Assembly: GCA_947624835.1 (NCBI GenBank)
Contig: CANQLX010000001.1
Span: 17,345-81,344 of the forward strand
Source: an uncultured Clostridia bacterium
Lineage (GTDB): Bacteria > Bacillota > Clostridia > Oscillospirales > Acutalibacteraceae
Reading direction: 5' to 3'
Length of the DNA stretch: 64,000 nt
The notes beneath the pieces were generated by a model. It did not search any database. It was not told the DNA's origin and worked only from the letters and a program-made list of their open reading frames with translations. Each line of letters opens with the position of its first letter. The first letter of the stretch is position 1. Positions 53,817 to 63,004 of this stretch are shown one piece after another. Position numbers and translations under genes: made by a program.

Positions 53817-53845
53817 ATTATATAGGATTGTTAAAAAGTTGTCAA
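53817..53845 (-). promoter_or_regulatory. Consensus promoter of adhE
   Basis: Minus-strand perfect TTGACA (53840-53845) and TATAAT (53817-53822) with an ideal 17-base spacer. Confidence 0.75.
53828..53845 (-). promoter_or_regulatory. Rex-box-like operator over the adhE promoter
   Basis: TTGACAACTTTTTAACAA reads TTGACAA-CTTT-TTAACAA; it matches the clostridial Rex consensus TTGTTAA-N4-TTAACAA at all but two bases and covers the -35 and spacer. Rex represses fermentation genes when NADH is low, so redox control of adhE is likely. Confidence 0.6.
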
Positions 53846-54167
53846 TATCATTTTTTACTTTTCTGCCACATTTAATATTTATTTGAAAACAATAAAGATA
53901 TAAATCAGGAAAACATAAAAATCCTTTGGTCAATTTCTATCTAATTCCGGATTATTCAAATAACTTTTATGCAAAATTCCCTTATGATATTAAGAATATT
54001 TTTAATTATGCACAGTGATAATCTTTAAATCCTGATAATTTTATTCAAATATACAATTTTCTAAAGAAAAGAAGGTCTTGTTATGCGGTTTAAATCCACT
54101 TAATCAATACCTCCTGTCAAATTACATTTTTTATCCGAAAACTCCCGATACTTCATTGAAACGGGAT
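53846..54167. other. AT-rich intergenic region
   Basis: Roughly 320 bases between the adhE promoter and the 3' end of the next minus-strand gene. No gene, no convincing hairpin terminator and no RNA motif could be supported. It is very AT-rich. Confidence 0.5.
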
Positions 54168-55103
54168 TTATTCTTCCTGCGATTTATACTTATCGATCAT
54201 ATTCATAATAGCTTTACGCTTGATCATTTTACCGTTCAAAAAAACAAATTCATTTTCATCACCTTTTGCAAGAGCCTCAAGCTTCTCTATATCTGTATAA
54301 TATAATTCGTCTTCTGCCGAATTTACATTTTCTGATGTTTTATCCTGATTAACCTGTTCCTCAATAAACGGATCTATGATATATTTTTTCAGGGTTTTAG
54401 ATGAATTGAAAACAATAATATATGAACACATAACCGGTAAAAACAGCAGTGTTATAAGCGACAGTATCGCCGCAACAAGATAAATATTTCCTGCGAACAT
54501 AAACAATGAATAAATAATTATAGACATAAATGCGAATGAAAGAACGGTTTTTATATGTCCCCCCAGACCCTTCAGCACAAGCAGTACGGAATTTTTAACT
54601 ATATCCCCGAACTTCAAATCGACTGTGACGGTCATTGTAAGAAGGCTGTTTTCAAAAAAGAAAAAGAAAAGCGTAAAAAATACAGTCATTACAAAGGACG
54701 CTGTTATCATTGAATCACTAAGACCCGTTCTGTAAAATGAAAATGTGATGACAAGACCGATAACAACAATGTAGACTATGATAGAATCTATAAGAAAATA
54801 AAGCCAGTTTTCCTTTATACCTTTTAAAAAATCTTTGAGAGGTCTTAGCCCCTCGTCCATTGTTATTTTTCTGCTTACATAAAACAGACCTGCAAAAAAA
54901 GGAGACAAAAACGGTATTCCCAAAAATGAGACAAAAATATTATTAACACCTAAATTGCCGAGCAGGAGTATTATCGCAATATATAATGCAAGAGGAATAC
55001 AGAACAGAATATTTGCAAGCGTTATCTTTCCGATATTTTCAAAGTATCCTCCCAAAAAATCCGATAATGTAAATTTTTTGTTTTTGACCTTATTTTTTTC
55101 CAT
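54168..55103 (-). CDS. DUF624-like membrane protein
   Basis: A 311-residue protein with about six membrane helices (from TLANILFCIPLALYIAIILL to AAILSLITLLFLPVMCSYIIVF) and a charged cytoplasmic C-terminal tail of about 80 residues ending in IDKYKSQEE. The pattern FLGGYFENIGKI followed by SPFFAGLFYVSRK and LRPLKDFLKGIKENW resembles DUF624 (YesL-like) proteins. No catalytic motif is visible. It lies 40 bases downstream of the SpoIIM-like gene, in the same direction. Confidence 0.65.
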   Translation of the reverse strand: MEKNKVKNKKFTLSDFLGGYFENIGKITLANILFCIPLALYIAIILLLGNLGVNNIFVSFLGIPFLSPFFAGLFYVSRKITMDEGLRPLKDFLKGIKENWLYFLIDSIIVYIVVIGLVITFSFYRTGLSDSMITASFVMTVFFTLFFFFFENSLLTMTVTVDLKFGDIVKNSVLLVLKGLGGHIKTVLSFAFMSIIIYSLFMFAGNIYLVAAILSLITLLFLPVMCSYIIVFNSSKTLKKYIIDPFIEEQVNQDKTSENVNSAEDELYYTDIEKLEALAKGDENEFVFLNGKMIKRKAIMNMIDKYKSQEE

Positions 55104-55144
55104 ATACCTGCACTTCCTAAATTATTTTGACTGCCGGATATTTA

Positions 55145-55792
55145 CTAAAAGCTGAACAGCCATGAAAACATCAGAGAAAAAAGCATATCAACTGCAGAGG
55201 ATACGGCTGTAAGAAAAAGCAGCCACAGCATTGATAAAAGATATTTTTTCATCTGTATGTGAGGGTCATCGCTGACCGTTGTTTTCCTGAATACCGATAT
55301 TATTTTAATTGAACTGCGGAATGCCTCCTGAGATGCCGCCGCTATAACGGCAGAGCACAAAAATGCACCCGGCAGTATTATCAGTATATTATATAATATT
55401 CCCGTCAGACCATAGGTACTGTAAAGATATCCTGTTGCAAGACCGTATCCGTAGCCCTTTACAAAAGGTACGGCTGCGGCAATAAAGCCGCCCCAGACGG
55501 AAAGTCCCAATAGAAAAATTATAAGAATAAATATGAATGCCGAAGCAAAGGATGCTACAAATGAATCAAGTATGCCTTGTGAACATCTCACCTTGAAATT
55601 GGTCAAAAAAATTATATCAAGATTTTCCATAAGCTGCTCATCATCTGTTCTGCCGCAAAGTGCTCCTACTGTTATTCCTGCAAAAAGTGTGAGCATAAAA
55701 AATATAAACAGCAGATTTTTTCGGATTTCCGGCAGTCTCAGATATCTTTTCTTATGAAACGGTGACGAAAAAATTATTTTCTTCATAAGCAT
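55145..55792 (-). CDS. spoIIM: SpoIIM-like sporulation membrane protein
   Basis: A 215-residue protein with about five helices. FAGITVGALCGR near the first helix, GYGLATGYLYSTYG in the middle and PGAFLCSAVIAAASQEAFR in the fourth helix match the stage II sporulation protein M family, which works with SpoIID and SpoIIP in septal peptidoglycan degradation during engulfment. Start ATG chosen at 55792 with GGGAG upstream; 55804 or 55786 are alternatives. General SpoIIM-type membrane proteins with other roles exist, so the function is probable only. Confidence 0.72.
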   Translation of the reverse strand: MLMKKIIFSSPFHKKRYLRLPEIRKNLLFIFFMLTLFAGITVGALCGRTDDEQLMENLDIIFLTNFKVRCSQGILDSFVASFASAFIFILIIFLLGLSVWGGFIAAAVPFVKGYGYGLATGYLYSTYGLTGILYNILIILPGAFLCSAVIAAASQEAFRSSIKIISVFRKTTVSDDPHIQMKKYLLSMLWLLFLTAVSSAVDMLFSLMFSWLFSF

Positions 55793-55895
55793 TAACTCTC
55801 CCATATACCTTTGGATTTCTTGTTGTTAATGTTTATGAATTAATAAAGCCTAAAATGATAATTTATAAAAGTAGAATACTCTCACAATTACTGAA

Positions 55896-58268
55896 CTATC
55901 TGCCAATTCTATCATAAAAGCTTTCAGCATATCGAACGCTGTCCATTGCATCGGCCCCATAGAAGTCCGCCCCTATCATATCCGCATATTCCTGATTGAG
56001 CACAGCTCCGCCGACCATAACCTTTATGCTTTTGTCGGTTTCATTAAGGAGTTTTATTGTTTCCGCCATAGAGGGTACGGTTGTCGTCATAAGTGCACTC
56101 AGTCCGACAAGCTTACACTCATGCTCCAAAGCGCAATCCCTTATAACCTCAGGCGGTACATCCCTGCCAAGGTCATATACAGTAAAGCCGTAGCTTTCCA
56201 TAAGCACCCTTACTATATTTTTTCCGATATCGTGTATATCACCCTTTACAGTTGCAAGAACTATTGCCTTGCTCTTATCGGATTGCTCGAAGGGAATTTT
56301 CTTCTTAACGGAATCAAATGCCGCTGTTGCCGCATCCGCACTCATAAGAAGCTGAGGAAGATAAGCCTTTTTCTGTTCAAATGCCGTTCCTATTTCATTC
56401 AGTGCCGGAATAATATGATTATTTATAATATCAAGCGGTTCAGTATCTTTCAGTAGCTTTTCCGTTTGAATTACCGCACTGTCCTTAAGACCTCTGACAA
56501 TACTTGAATGAAGTGTTTCCTCTGATTTTGTTTCCGTCTGCTTTGCATCTTTTCCATTATCCGAGGAGGCATATTGAATATAATCGATACAACCGCTGTC
56601 AAGTATATTAAGTGCACGGTATGCATAATATACATTCATCATAGCCGAGGAAAAGGGGTTCATTATTGCACAGTTAAGACCGCATTGCAGAGCGTTGGAG
56701 TAAAAGGTTGAGGTAATGATATCCCTTTGCGGAAGCCCGAAGGAAATATTGGAAATTCCAAGACTGGTTTTTACACCGAGTGCCCGTATCAGCTTTATTG
56801 ATTCAAGCGTAACCACAGCACTTTCGGGATTTGACGATATTGTGAGTGCAAGAGGGTCAACTATTATATCCTTTTTATCTATACCGTATTCACCTGCACG
56901 TTCAATTATCTTTTCAGCAATATCGGTTCTTCCTTGTGCCGTATCGGGTATTCCCTTTCCGTCAATGGTAAGTGCTATAACCGCACCTCCGTATTTCTGT
57001 ACCGAAGGGAAAACACGGCTCATGCTTTCCTCCGTTCCGTTGACGGAATTTACAAGAGGCTTGCCGTTATAAATTCTCATTGCCTCTTCAAGTGTATCAA
57101 AATTCGTTGAATCTATCTGCAGCGGCAAATCCGTCACGGCTTGCAGTGATGCAACGCATTTAAGCATCATTTCTGTTTCGTCTATTTCGGGAAGACCCAC
57201 ATTTACATCAAGAATATGTGCTCCTGCGTCTGTTTGCTGTATGCCCTCATTAAGAATGTAATTAAGATTTCCGCTGCGGAGTGCCTCTTTAAGCTTTGGT
57301 TTGCCTGTGGGGTTTATGCGTTCCCCTATAAGAATAGGGTCCTTATCGACAAAAACAGCATGGGTATAGGAGGATACACAGGTATAATCCTTTTTATCGG
57401 GTAATTTATACGGAATTGATTCTGTTTTTTCTATTGTTTTTTTAATGAAATCGGGAGTTGTTCCGCAGCAGCCGCCGAGAATTATTGCACCGCCCTGTGC
57501 TATTTTCATCATATAATCTGAAAACTCATCTGCCCCGATATTATATACGGTTTCCCCGTCACGCACCTCAGGGAGTCCTGCATTAGGATTTACTATAACA
57601 GGTAGTGAGGAATATTTTTCAAATTCCCCTATTATTTTAAGCATTATATCGGGTCCGAGTGAACAATTCATTCCAAGAGCATCTACTCTAAGTCCCTCAA
57701 GCATGGCAATCATTGCAGCCGGATTAGCCCCTGTCATAAGCTTACCGCTCTCATCATATACATTTGTCACGAATATCGGCAAATCACAGTTTTCCTTTGC
57801 AGCTATAACAGCCGCCTTTGTTTCATAGCTGTCATTCATGGTTTCTATCAGTATGAGATCAACACCACACTCTGCGGCAACTTTTATATTGTCTGCAAAA
57901 ACCGATACAGCCTCTTCAAATTTCATCTGCCCCAAAGGCTCAAGCAGTTGTCCCGTAGGCCCCATATCAAAGGCGACATATGCCTCTTCCCTACCCTCGG
58001 CAGCTGTCTTTGCACATTTTATTCCTGCTCTTATGAGTTCAGCGTAATTTTCAAACTTATCACGGTTAAGACCAAAGGTATTTGTCTTTACAATATTGGC
58101 TCCTGCATCAAAATATCTGTTGTGAAGTGAGATGATTTTTTCAGGGTCGGTAATATTCCAGAGTTCGGGTGGCTGACCGGCAGGAAGTCCCATTTCCTGT
58201 AATACTGTACCTGTTCCGCCGTCAAAATATATTCTTTTTTCCTTCATCAATTCAAGTATACTTTTCAT
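55896..58268 (-). CDS. metH: B12-dependent methionine synthase without reactivation domain
   Basis: The 790-residue enzyme transfers a methyl group from methyltetrahydrofolate through cobalamin to homocysteine. Domains: homocysteine/zinc barrel (1-290; FDGGTGTVLQ, ligands C202 in NCSLGP, C267 and C268 in GGCCGTTPDF), pterin-binding barrel (310-565; IGERINPTGKPKLKEAL, DVNVG) and cobalamin-binding part (615-790; DIHDIGKNIV with B12-ligand H679). The fourth domain of E. coli MetH, which binds S-adenosylmethionine, is missing here but is encoded by the overlapping upstream gene. No S-box riboswitch was seen upstream. Confidence 0.95.
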   Translation of the reverse strand: MKSILELMKEKRIYFDGGTGTVLQEMGLPAGQPPELWNITDPEKIISLHNRYFDAGANIVKTNTFGLNRDKFENYAELIRAGIKCAKTAAEGREEAYVAFDMGPTGQLLEPLGQMKFEEAVSVFADNIKVAAECGVDLILIETMNDSYETKAAVIAAKENCDLPIFVTNVYDESGKLMTGANPAAMIAMLEGLRVDALGMNCSLGPDIMLKIIGEFEKYSSLPVIVNPNAGLPEVRDGETVYNIGADEFSDYMMKIAQGGAIILGGCCGTTPDFIKKTIEKTESIPYKLPDKKDYTCVSSYTHAVFVDKDPILIGERINPTGKPKLKEALRSGNLNYILNEGIQQTDAGAHILDVNVGLPEIDETEMMLKCVASLQAVTDLPLQIDSTNFDTLEEAMRIYNGKPLVNSVNGTEESMSRVFPSVQKYGGAVIALTIDGKGIPDTAQGRTDIAEKIIERAGEYGIDKKDIIVDPLALTISSNPESAVVTLESIKLIRALGVKTSLGISNISFGLPQRDIITSTFYSNALQCGLNCAIMNPFSSAMMNVYYAYRALNILDSGCIDYIQYASSDNGKDAKQTETKSEETLHSSIVRGLKDSAVIQTEKLLKDTEPLDIINNHIIPALNEIGTAFEQKKAYLPQLLMSADAATAAFDSVKKKIPFEQSDKSKAIVLATVKGDIHDIGKNIVRVLMESYGFTVYDLGRDVPPEVIRDCALEHECKLVGLSALMTTTVPSMAETIKLLNETDKSIKVMVGGAVLNQEYADMIGADFYGADAMDSVRYAESFYDRIGR

Positions 58269-58866
58269 TTTTTATCCCCATTATCGCAGTTATTGATTTC
58301 ATCGGTGTCATAAGATATGACGGACTAAGGCTTATTCCTAAAAGTGACTGTGCATTGAGCCTTTCAAGCAGCGGTTTTTGAAATGTGAGAGAAAGATCCC
58401 CATATCCGGGACTGAACCGAACGGCACAATCAAGTCCGTTTTTCATAATTCCGGATGCATAGTCGCAAAAGGAGTCTATTGCCGCAGAAGCTATTGCATC
58501 CGTTATAAAATGCTCGGCCTGCGATGTGATTTTCAGCCTTGCAAGCTCCCTGTCAACTGCTATTCCTGCTGTCAGAGCCATTACAAAGGCATCATCACAA
58601 CCGGAGAGGTTTTTATAAAGATTCCTGCTGTCTATACGCATAAACCCGAAATCGCATATATTTTCCCTGCTCATATCAACTGAAGTGCGTATATATACAC
58701 ACTTATAGCTTATTATTTTCATTAACGAGCTTTTACATGATTCAATAACCTCATTTGTATATCCACGTTTTACATTCAATCGTTGCGCAAGTTCATTTTT
58801 ATTTATTTCAATATCCTCTGCCGTTGCGGTAATCATAAAAATATCACTGCTTTTCAATCTCTCCAC
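58252..58866 (-). CDS. Methionine synthase reactivation domain as separate protein
   Basis: A 204-residue stand-alone copy of the SAM-binding activation domain of MetH, which reductively remethylates cob(II)alamin. The SAM-binding motif is RFSPGYGDLSL, and the C-terminal SLSPSYLMTPMKSITAIMGI is diagnostic. It overlaps metH by 17 bases and lies upstream on the same strand, so the two products are made together. The start is a GTG at 58866, or more likely a TTG at 58857 with GAGG at good spacing; neither is ATG. Confidence 0.85.
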   Translation of the reverse strand: MERLKSSDIFMITATAEDIEINKNELAQRLNVKRGYTNEVIESCKSSLMKIISYKCVYIRTSVDMSRENICDFGFMRIDSRNLYKNLSGCDDAFVMALTAGIAVDRELARLKITSQAEHFITDAIASAAIDSFCDYASGIMKNGLDCAVRFSPGYGDLSLTFQKPLLERLNAQSLLGISLSPSYLMTPMKSITAIMGIKNEKYT

Positions 58867-58961
58867 CTCTCCACCAGACTAATAATACCATATTCCACCA
58901 TAAATTGCAATACGACAGCAAGCCGGACTGAATTACCGGTTCTGATAGATCGGGTGTACCC

Positions 58962-59249
58962 ATGTTTGCTGACGGTGACGGTTGCTACACATACAAAATC
59001 TACAGCTTAGAAGAAGCAAAGATACATTTCAATAACGGTGTCGGTGTTCAGATACCGGGTGTTATGGAAGAAGGCTTTGCCGTATCGGACGAGATATGGT
59101 ACAGAAACGGAACATGGACAAAGGAGCGTCCTAAGGAAATAACCGTATATTTTTATTATAAATTAATCTGTGTGTCAACTTGGAAAGTGCAAAAAGAGCT
59201 GCCGCACCGAAAAAGTTATCCGGCTAGGCAGCTCAGATTATTAGATTAA
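58962..59249 (+). pseudogene. Possible gene fragment, unknown
   Basis: An open frame of up to 95 residues (MFADGDGCYTYKIYSLEEAK, HFNNGVGVQIPGVMEEGFAV) with a plausible compact first 60 residues and no ribosome binding site. The last 30 residues run into the terminator hairpin of the convergent gene, so the natural end is probably lost. The in-frame codons upstream (ITGSDRSGVP) suggest a decapitated larger protein. I do not recognise a family. May be non-functional. Confidence 0.35.
59196..59234 (-). terminator. Terminator of lipoprotein gene
   Basis: Minus-strand GAGCTGCC (from 59227-59234) pairs with GGCAGCTC (59196-59203), followed by TTTTTG. It lies 26 bases after the lipoprotein stop. 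Confidence 0.8.
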
Positions 59250-59260
59250 CCGTTATAATT

Positions 59261-60049
59261 TTATGTTACATCGTACGTGTAGAAAATATCCGTTACCTTT
59301 CCGGATTCCATAAAGAAATCAAGATGTGTTTTGCTGTCCGTATTATAGGAATATAGGAAGTCGCTGTGTTCTGTTGCTGCTGAAATACCATAAGCCTTTT
59401 CTATATCGGCAGCAGTGCTTCCAATGGTTATACCCTTAGTTGTAGCAGCAGATGCTCCGGTTATTTGGATCATATATACTTTTTCAGCTTCACTGTCAGT
59501 ATAGGTCTGGATCATAAATCCATTATAGTAATACATTTTATCATCTGCCAGATTAATTGCAAGACAGCTTGGAGCAGTTTCAACGGAATTGGCATTTCCT
59601 ATTGATGCTATAACATTTTGCATCTTGTCATGAAGGCTTATTTTATAATTATTATAGGTAAAGCTCATATCATCAGCAGAAAACTGTCCGACAACAGGCT
59701 GCTCGGTAGGTTGAACCTGTTCTGAGCTTTCTTCTGCCTCGCTGCTTTCTTGTTCAGAGCTTTCTTCTGCCTTGCTGCTTTCCTGTTCAGAGCTTTCTTC
59801 CGCCTCGCTGCTTTCCTGTTCAGAACTTTCTTCCACCTTGCTGCTTTCTTGCTTACTGCTTTCCTGTTTGCTGCTTTCTTGCTTACTGCTCTCCTGTTTG
59901 CTGCTTTCCTGCACTGAGGACTCCTTGCTGACATCACTGCTTTCTATAGAAACCTTACCTGAACTTTCCTCATTTGAAGAACTCTCAGAGCAGGCAGCAC
60001 AAAACAATGTCATGCAAGCCAACAGGGCAACTGCTATAATTTTTTTCAT
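59261..60049 (-). CDS. Lipoprotein with Ser/Glu-rich repeat stalk
   Basis: A 262-residue surface lipoprotein. Signal peptide with lipobox and acylated Cys at C20 (LFCAAC), a low-complexity stalk (about 21-112) of ESSK and EESSEQESS repeats, then a C-terminal domain (about 120-262; SFTYNNYKISLHDKMQNVIA, GASAATTKGITIGSTAADIE) that looks like a small alpha/beta lipoprotein module similar to BamE/SmpA-like folds. The stalk projects the domain through the wall. AGGGAG site before the start. The module is next to acylation and transglutaminase-like surface genes. Confidence 0.85.
   Translation of the reverse strand: MKKIIAVALLACMTLFCAACSESSSNEESSGKVSIESSDVSKESSVQESSKQESSKQESSKQESSKQESSKVEESSEQESSEAEESSEQESSKAEESSEQESSEAEESSEQVQPTEQPVVGQFSADDMSFTYNNYKISLHDKMQNVIASIGNANSVETAPSCLAINLADDKMYYYNGFMIQTYTDSEAEKVYMIQITGASAATTKGITIGSTAADIEKAYGISAATEHSDFLYSYNTDSKTHLDFFMESGKVTDIFYTYDVT
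59717..59911 (-). repeat. In-frame tandem repeat encoding Ser/Gln/Glu stalk
   Basis: Consecutive 15-base units encoding QESSK (about five copies) continue into 30-base units encoding EESSEQESS plus E/K-A (about three copies). The units are imperfect, and all differences keep the frame. Slippage could change the number of copies. Confidence 0.75.
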
Positions 60050-60069
60050 AAATTACTCCCTCATTTCTT

Positions 60070-61488
60070 TCATTTTATAATAACCGAAATATCTTCGTTT
60101 TTTATCGATTCCGGTGCATCTCCGATAAGTGCCGAAAAACCGTACTCAGATTTCTCGGTAAGCCCTAAAAGCTCGGTTTCACATATTGGAAAAGCTTCAT
60201 AATAATTTTCTTCTTCACCATTTTTTACAGAAATATACAATTTTGCAGAATCGCTTACCACTGATTCGTCAAGCAATCCGTATACCCTAATACAGTTTCC
60301 CTCTTTTTTAAACTGAATAATATTTTTCCCACCATTGTTCACCGTGTTACCGTTGACCTTTTCAACCTTCGGTGCATAAATCATCGGCGTATTATCGGTT
60401 ATGGATGTAAGATTTCTCTCCACCATCTCATATATTACATCATCATAGTGCTTTATGTCAATATCTGTAAGGTTAAAACTTCTGTAACGTGTAATATAAG
60501 TATTTCTGTAATTTACCGTAAGAAAGGGCAACATTGCCCTGCAGAAGGAATCACGGCTTATATAAAGGGAACCTTTTCCTTTCGTATTTACTGTGCGAAT
60601 AATAGAATCCTGTTCCTCCCTGTCACTCATAAGCTCACTCATGAGCCTATCGTTTGAAAGCTGTGAGCGTGGCTGTAAAAAACGTACGGAAGTCAGATCT
60701 GTATCAAAATAATACTGAACACAACTTTTGGGGGCAGAGGGATAAAGCATTTTTGATATATCACCATACCAATTATTTTTGGTTGTATAATCAAGTCCGG
60801 CGAAGGTTTCATATTCATTTCCGAGGTTATTCATTATTGCATTATATCCGTAAAGTGCCCCGAGGTTATTCCAGTGTGTGTCACATTTCAGATAGATCTG
60901 CTGACCGTTTTCCTTCTGCTTTTTCAGCTCATCTTTAAGACTGACATAATTTACACTGTATTCCTCAAGATATTTCTCAAGTACGGTAAGCGTATTTTTA
61001 TCGGACCTAATATATCCCTTCGGCATATATTCAGGATAAATACTATTCTTATTCGGCGCTGCGGCGAATACAAAGTCAGCCCCGTGTTCGGTTGTATAGT
61101 GCTGCATTATGCGTAAGGTTTCAGCAATGTTGTGTATAGCCCTCTCCGACGGCATTGTTCCGATATAATCATCAACGGTTTCCTCTGAAAAAATCCATCC
61201 GTCCGAACCGGTTATAACACCGTTTGCACTTTTTCCGAGTATATTTGAAGAAACCATATTATTGGCTGTTATTATTTCCGTACGGAACGGCATCTGCTGT
61301 GTAAACCATGCGTCAAATTCATTTCCGAAATTCTCATTTATCTTACCGTTTTTCGTCAATGAAGGATTTTCCGCTGCATCCTCCTTACCGACAGCACTGG
61401 AGGAATGCACAAAAGGCATAAGTATAAGCGGAGTGCAGCACAGCAGCATAAAAACAGAAATGTAGATTACTCTTACTATTTTATTCAT
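60070..61488 (-). CDS. DHHW/AlgX-like surface acyl-transfer protein
   Basis: A 472-residue exported SGNH-like protein with one N-terminal membrane helix. The DxHW signature is CDTHWNNLGALYGYN (about residue 203-217) and a Ser-containing motif SRDSFCRAML lies later, the arrangement of AlgJ/AlgX/PatB O-acyltransferases. Start chosen at ATG 61488 because AGGAGG lies inside the longer frame before it. It overlaps the end of the MBOAT gene region, so the two form the standard pair that acylates a surface polymer. Confidence 0.88.
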   Translation of the reverse strand: MNKIVRVIYISVFMLLCCTPLILMPFVHSSSAVGKEDAAENPSLTKNGKINENFGNEFDAWFTQQMPFRTEIITANNMVSSNILGKSANGVITGSDGWIFSEETVDDYIGTMPSERAIHNIAETLRIMQHYTTEHGADFVFAAAPNKNSIYPEYMPKGYIRSDKNTLTVLEKYLEEYSVNYVSLKDELKKQKENGQQIYLKCDTHWNNLGALYGYNAIMNNLGNEYETFAGLDYTTKNNWYGDISKMLYPSAPKSCVQYYFDTDLTSVRFLQPRSQLSNDRLMSELMSDREEQDSIIRTVNTKGKGSLYISRDSFCRAMLPFLTVNYRNTYITRYRSFNLTDIDIKHYDDVIYEMVERNLTSITDNTPMIYAPKVEKVNGNTVNNGGKNIIQFKKEGNCIRVYGLLDESVVSDSAKLYISVKNGEEENYYEAFPICETELLGLTEKSEYGFSALIGDAPESIKNEDISVIIK

Positions 61489-61499
61489 GCTGTTCCTCC

Positions 61500-62915
61500 T
61501 CAAAATCTGAAATAAATGAACGGATTATATGTTGACGAATATAAATTCATAACACACAGTGCGAACAATACTAAAGTTACCGCACTGCCTATATATTCAC
61601 CGGCAGGCGACTTTTTTTTCTTTTTTAATAACTCGTCAAGCTTCGGTATTACAGGCAGTGAGAAAATCACGGCAAAAACAGCAATTATAACAGTATAAGG
61701 GGTAAATGCCAGCGAATATACCTTGCTGCTTAATGTACTGTCAGTCAAAAAGTTTGTAAACATTCCGCCTATGTAGGATACAGCACTTCCGAGGTTATCC
61801 GCACGGAAAAATATAAACGCAAACATCACGACAAGCAATACATAAATATGGGAAACTATTTTTGATAAAAGCTGCTTTTTTTTGACAAAGAATATAATAC
61901 CATACTGTTCAAGCAGCAAAAATAATCCATGTATAATCCCCCACACAACAAAAGTAAGGTTTGCCCCGTGCCACAGACCTGTTAAAAAGAATACAATACA
62001 CTTATTCACACTTGTACGTATTTTTCCTTTTCTGTTTCCGCCAAGAGGTATGTATACATATTCCTTGAACCAGGTAGAAACAGATATGTTCCACTTCCTC
62101 CAAAAATCCTGCATGGAATCTGCCCCAAACGGATAATTGAAATTTTCTCTGAATTCAAAACCAAACATTTTACCAAGACCTATTGCCATATCGCTGTATC
62201 CGCTGAAATCGAAGAATATCTGTAGCATATATGCTGCGGCACCTATCCAAAGGGCAGGTGACGACATATTCGCTGACGGATTATCAAAGGCGGCATCCGC
62301 AATTTGTGCCACAAAGTTTGCAATAAGTACTTTTTTGGAAAGTCCACATATAAATCTGCGAAGTCCCGAAGCAGTTTTTTCAACAGTTATTTCCCTTTTA
62401 TTTATCTGACTTGCTATATCGGAAAATTTTACAATAGGACCGGCAATAAGCTGTGGGAATAACGAAATATACAGGAAGATATTCAGTATATTTTTTTCCT
62501 TCAATTCCGGCTGTTTGTAGACATCTATAACATAAGACATCGCCTGGAAGGTAAAAAAGGAAATACCAACCGGCAAATCTATAAGAGGCACAGGAACACC
62601 AAGACCGGTTATACCATCAAAAAGGCTTATGCTGAAGCTGAGATACTTAAAAACATAAAGCATGGCAATATTGAAAAAAATTGATACTGTTAAAATTGTC
62701 TTTTTGAATTTTCCAGTCATACCGAGACCGAAGAAATAATTTGCAATTATAGATATAATCATAAGTATTACAGCTATTGGTTCTCCGTATGCATAGAACA
62801 CAAGGCTTGATACAATGAGTATAATATTTCTGATTTTCAAATTATTACAAACAAGATAAAAAATATATGTTATCGGTAAAAATATAAATAAGAAAACTGT
62901 TGAACTGAATACCAT
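61500..62915 (-). CDS. MBOAT family O-acyltransferase (AlgI/PatA/DltB-like)
   Basis: A 471-residue polytopic membrane enzyme with about ten helices that moves acyl groups from the cytoplasm to the cell surface. MBOAT signatures: FPQLIAGPIVKF, DFSGYSDMAIGLGKMFGF, NYPFGADSMQDFWRKWNISV and the catalytic FFLTGLWHGANLTFVVWG with His316 and His329. GGAGG site before the start. Partner of the downstream DHHW protein. The acceptor polymer is not visible. Confidence 0.92.
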   Translation of the reverse strand: MVFSSTVFLFIFLPITYIFYLVCNNLKIRNIILIVSSLVFYAYGEPIAVILMIISIIANYFFGLGMTGKFKKTILTVSIFFNIAMLYVFKYLSFSISLFDGITGLGVPVPLIDLPVGISFFTFQAMSYVIDVYKQPELKEKNILNIFLYISLFPQLIAGPIVKFSDIASQINKREITVEKTASGLRRFICGLSKKVLIANFVAQIADAAFDNPSANMSSPALWIGAAAYMLQIFFDFSGYSDMAIGLGKMFGFEFRENFNYPFGADSMQDFWRKWNISVSTWFKEYVYIPLGGNRKGKIRTSVNKCIVFFLTGLWHGANLTFVVWGIIHGLFLLLEQYGIIFFVKKKQLLSKIVSHIYVLLVVMFAFIFFRADNLGSAVSYIGGMFTNFLTDSTLSSKVYSLAFTPYTVIIAVFAVIFSLPVIPKLDELLKKKKKSPAGEYIGSAVTLVLFALCVMNLYSSTYNPFIYFRF

Positions 62916-62948
62916 TTAAACCTCCGTAAATTTTCGTATTATACAGGC

Positions 62949-62990
62949 AGCAATCCGAAATTTAGTTATACATCCAAATTTCAGATTGCT
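62949..62990. terminator. Hairpin between transglutaminase-like and MBOAT genes
   Basis: AGCAATC-c-GAAATTT pairs with AAATTTC-a-GATTGCT, followed on the plus strand by CTGTTTTTC. On the minus strand, where the genes run, no T-run follows, so it may work as a spacer or attenuator. Confidence 0.5.
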
Positions 62991-63004
62991 CTGTTTTTCA
63001 TAAA

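Noticed and set aside
58867-58961. SAM (S-box) riboswitch upstream of the methionine synthase genes
   Set aside because: The region is too short and lacks the conserved S-box stems and kink-turn bases.
59665-60080. Lys/Arg-rich and Leu/Ser-rich open frames across the lipoprotein repeat
   Set aside because: Shadow frames of the QESSK-type repeat; composition follows from the repeat DNA.
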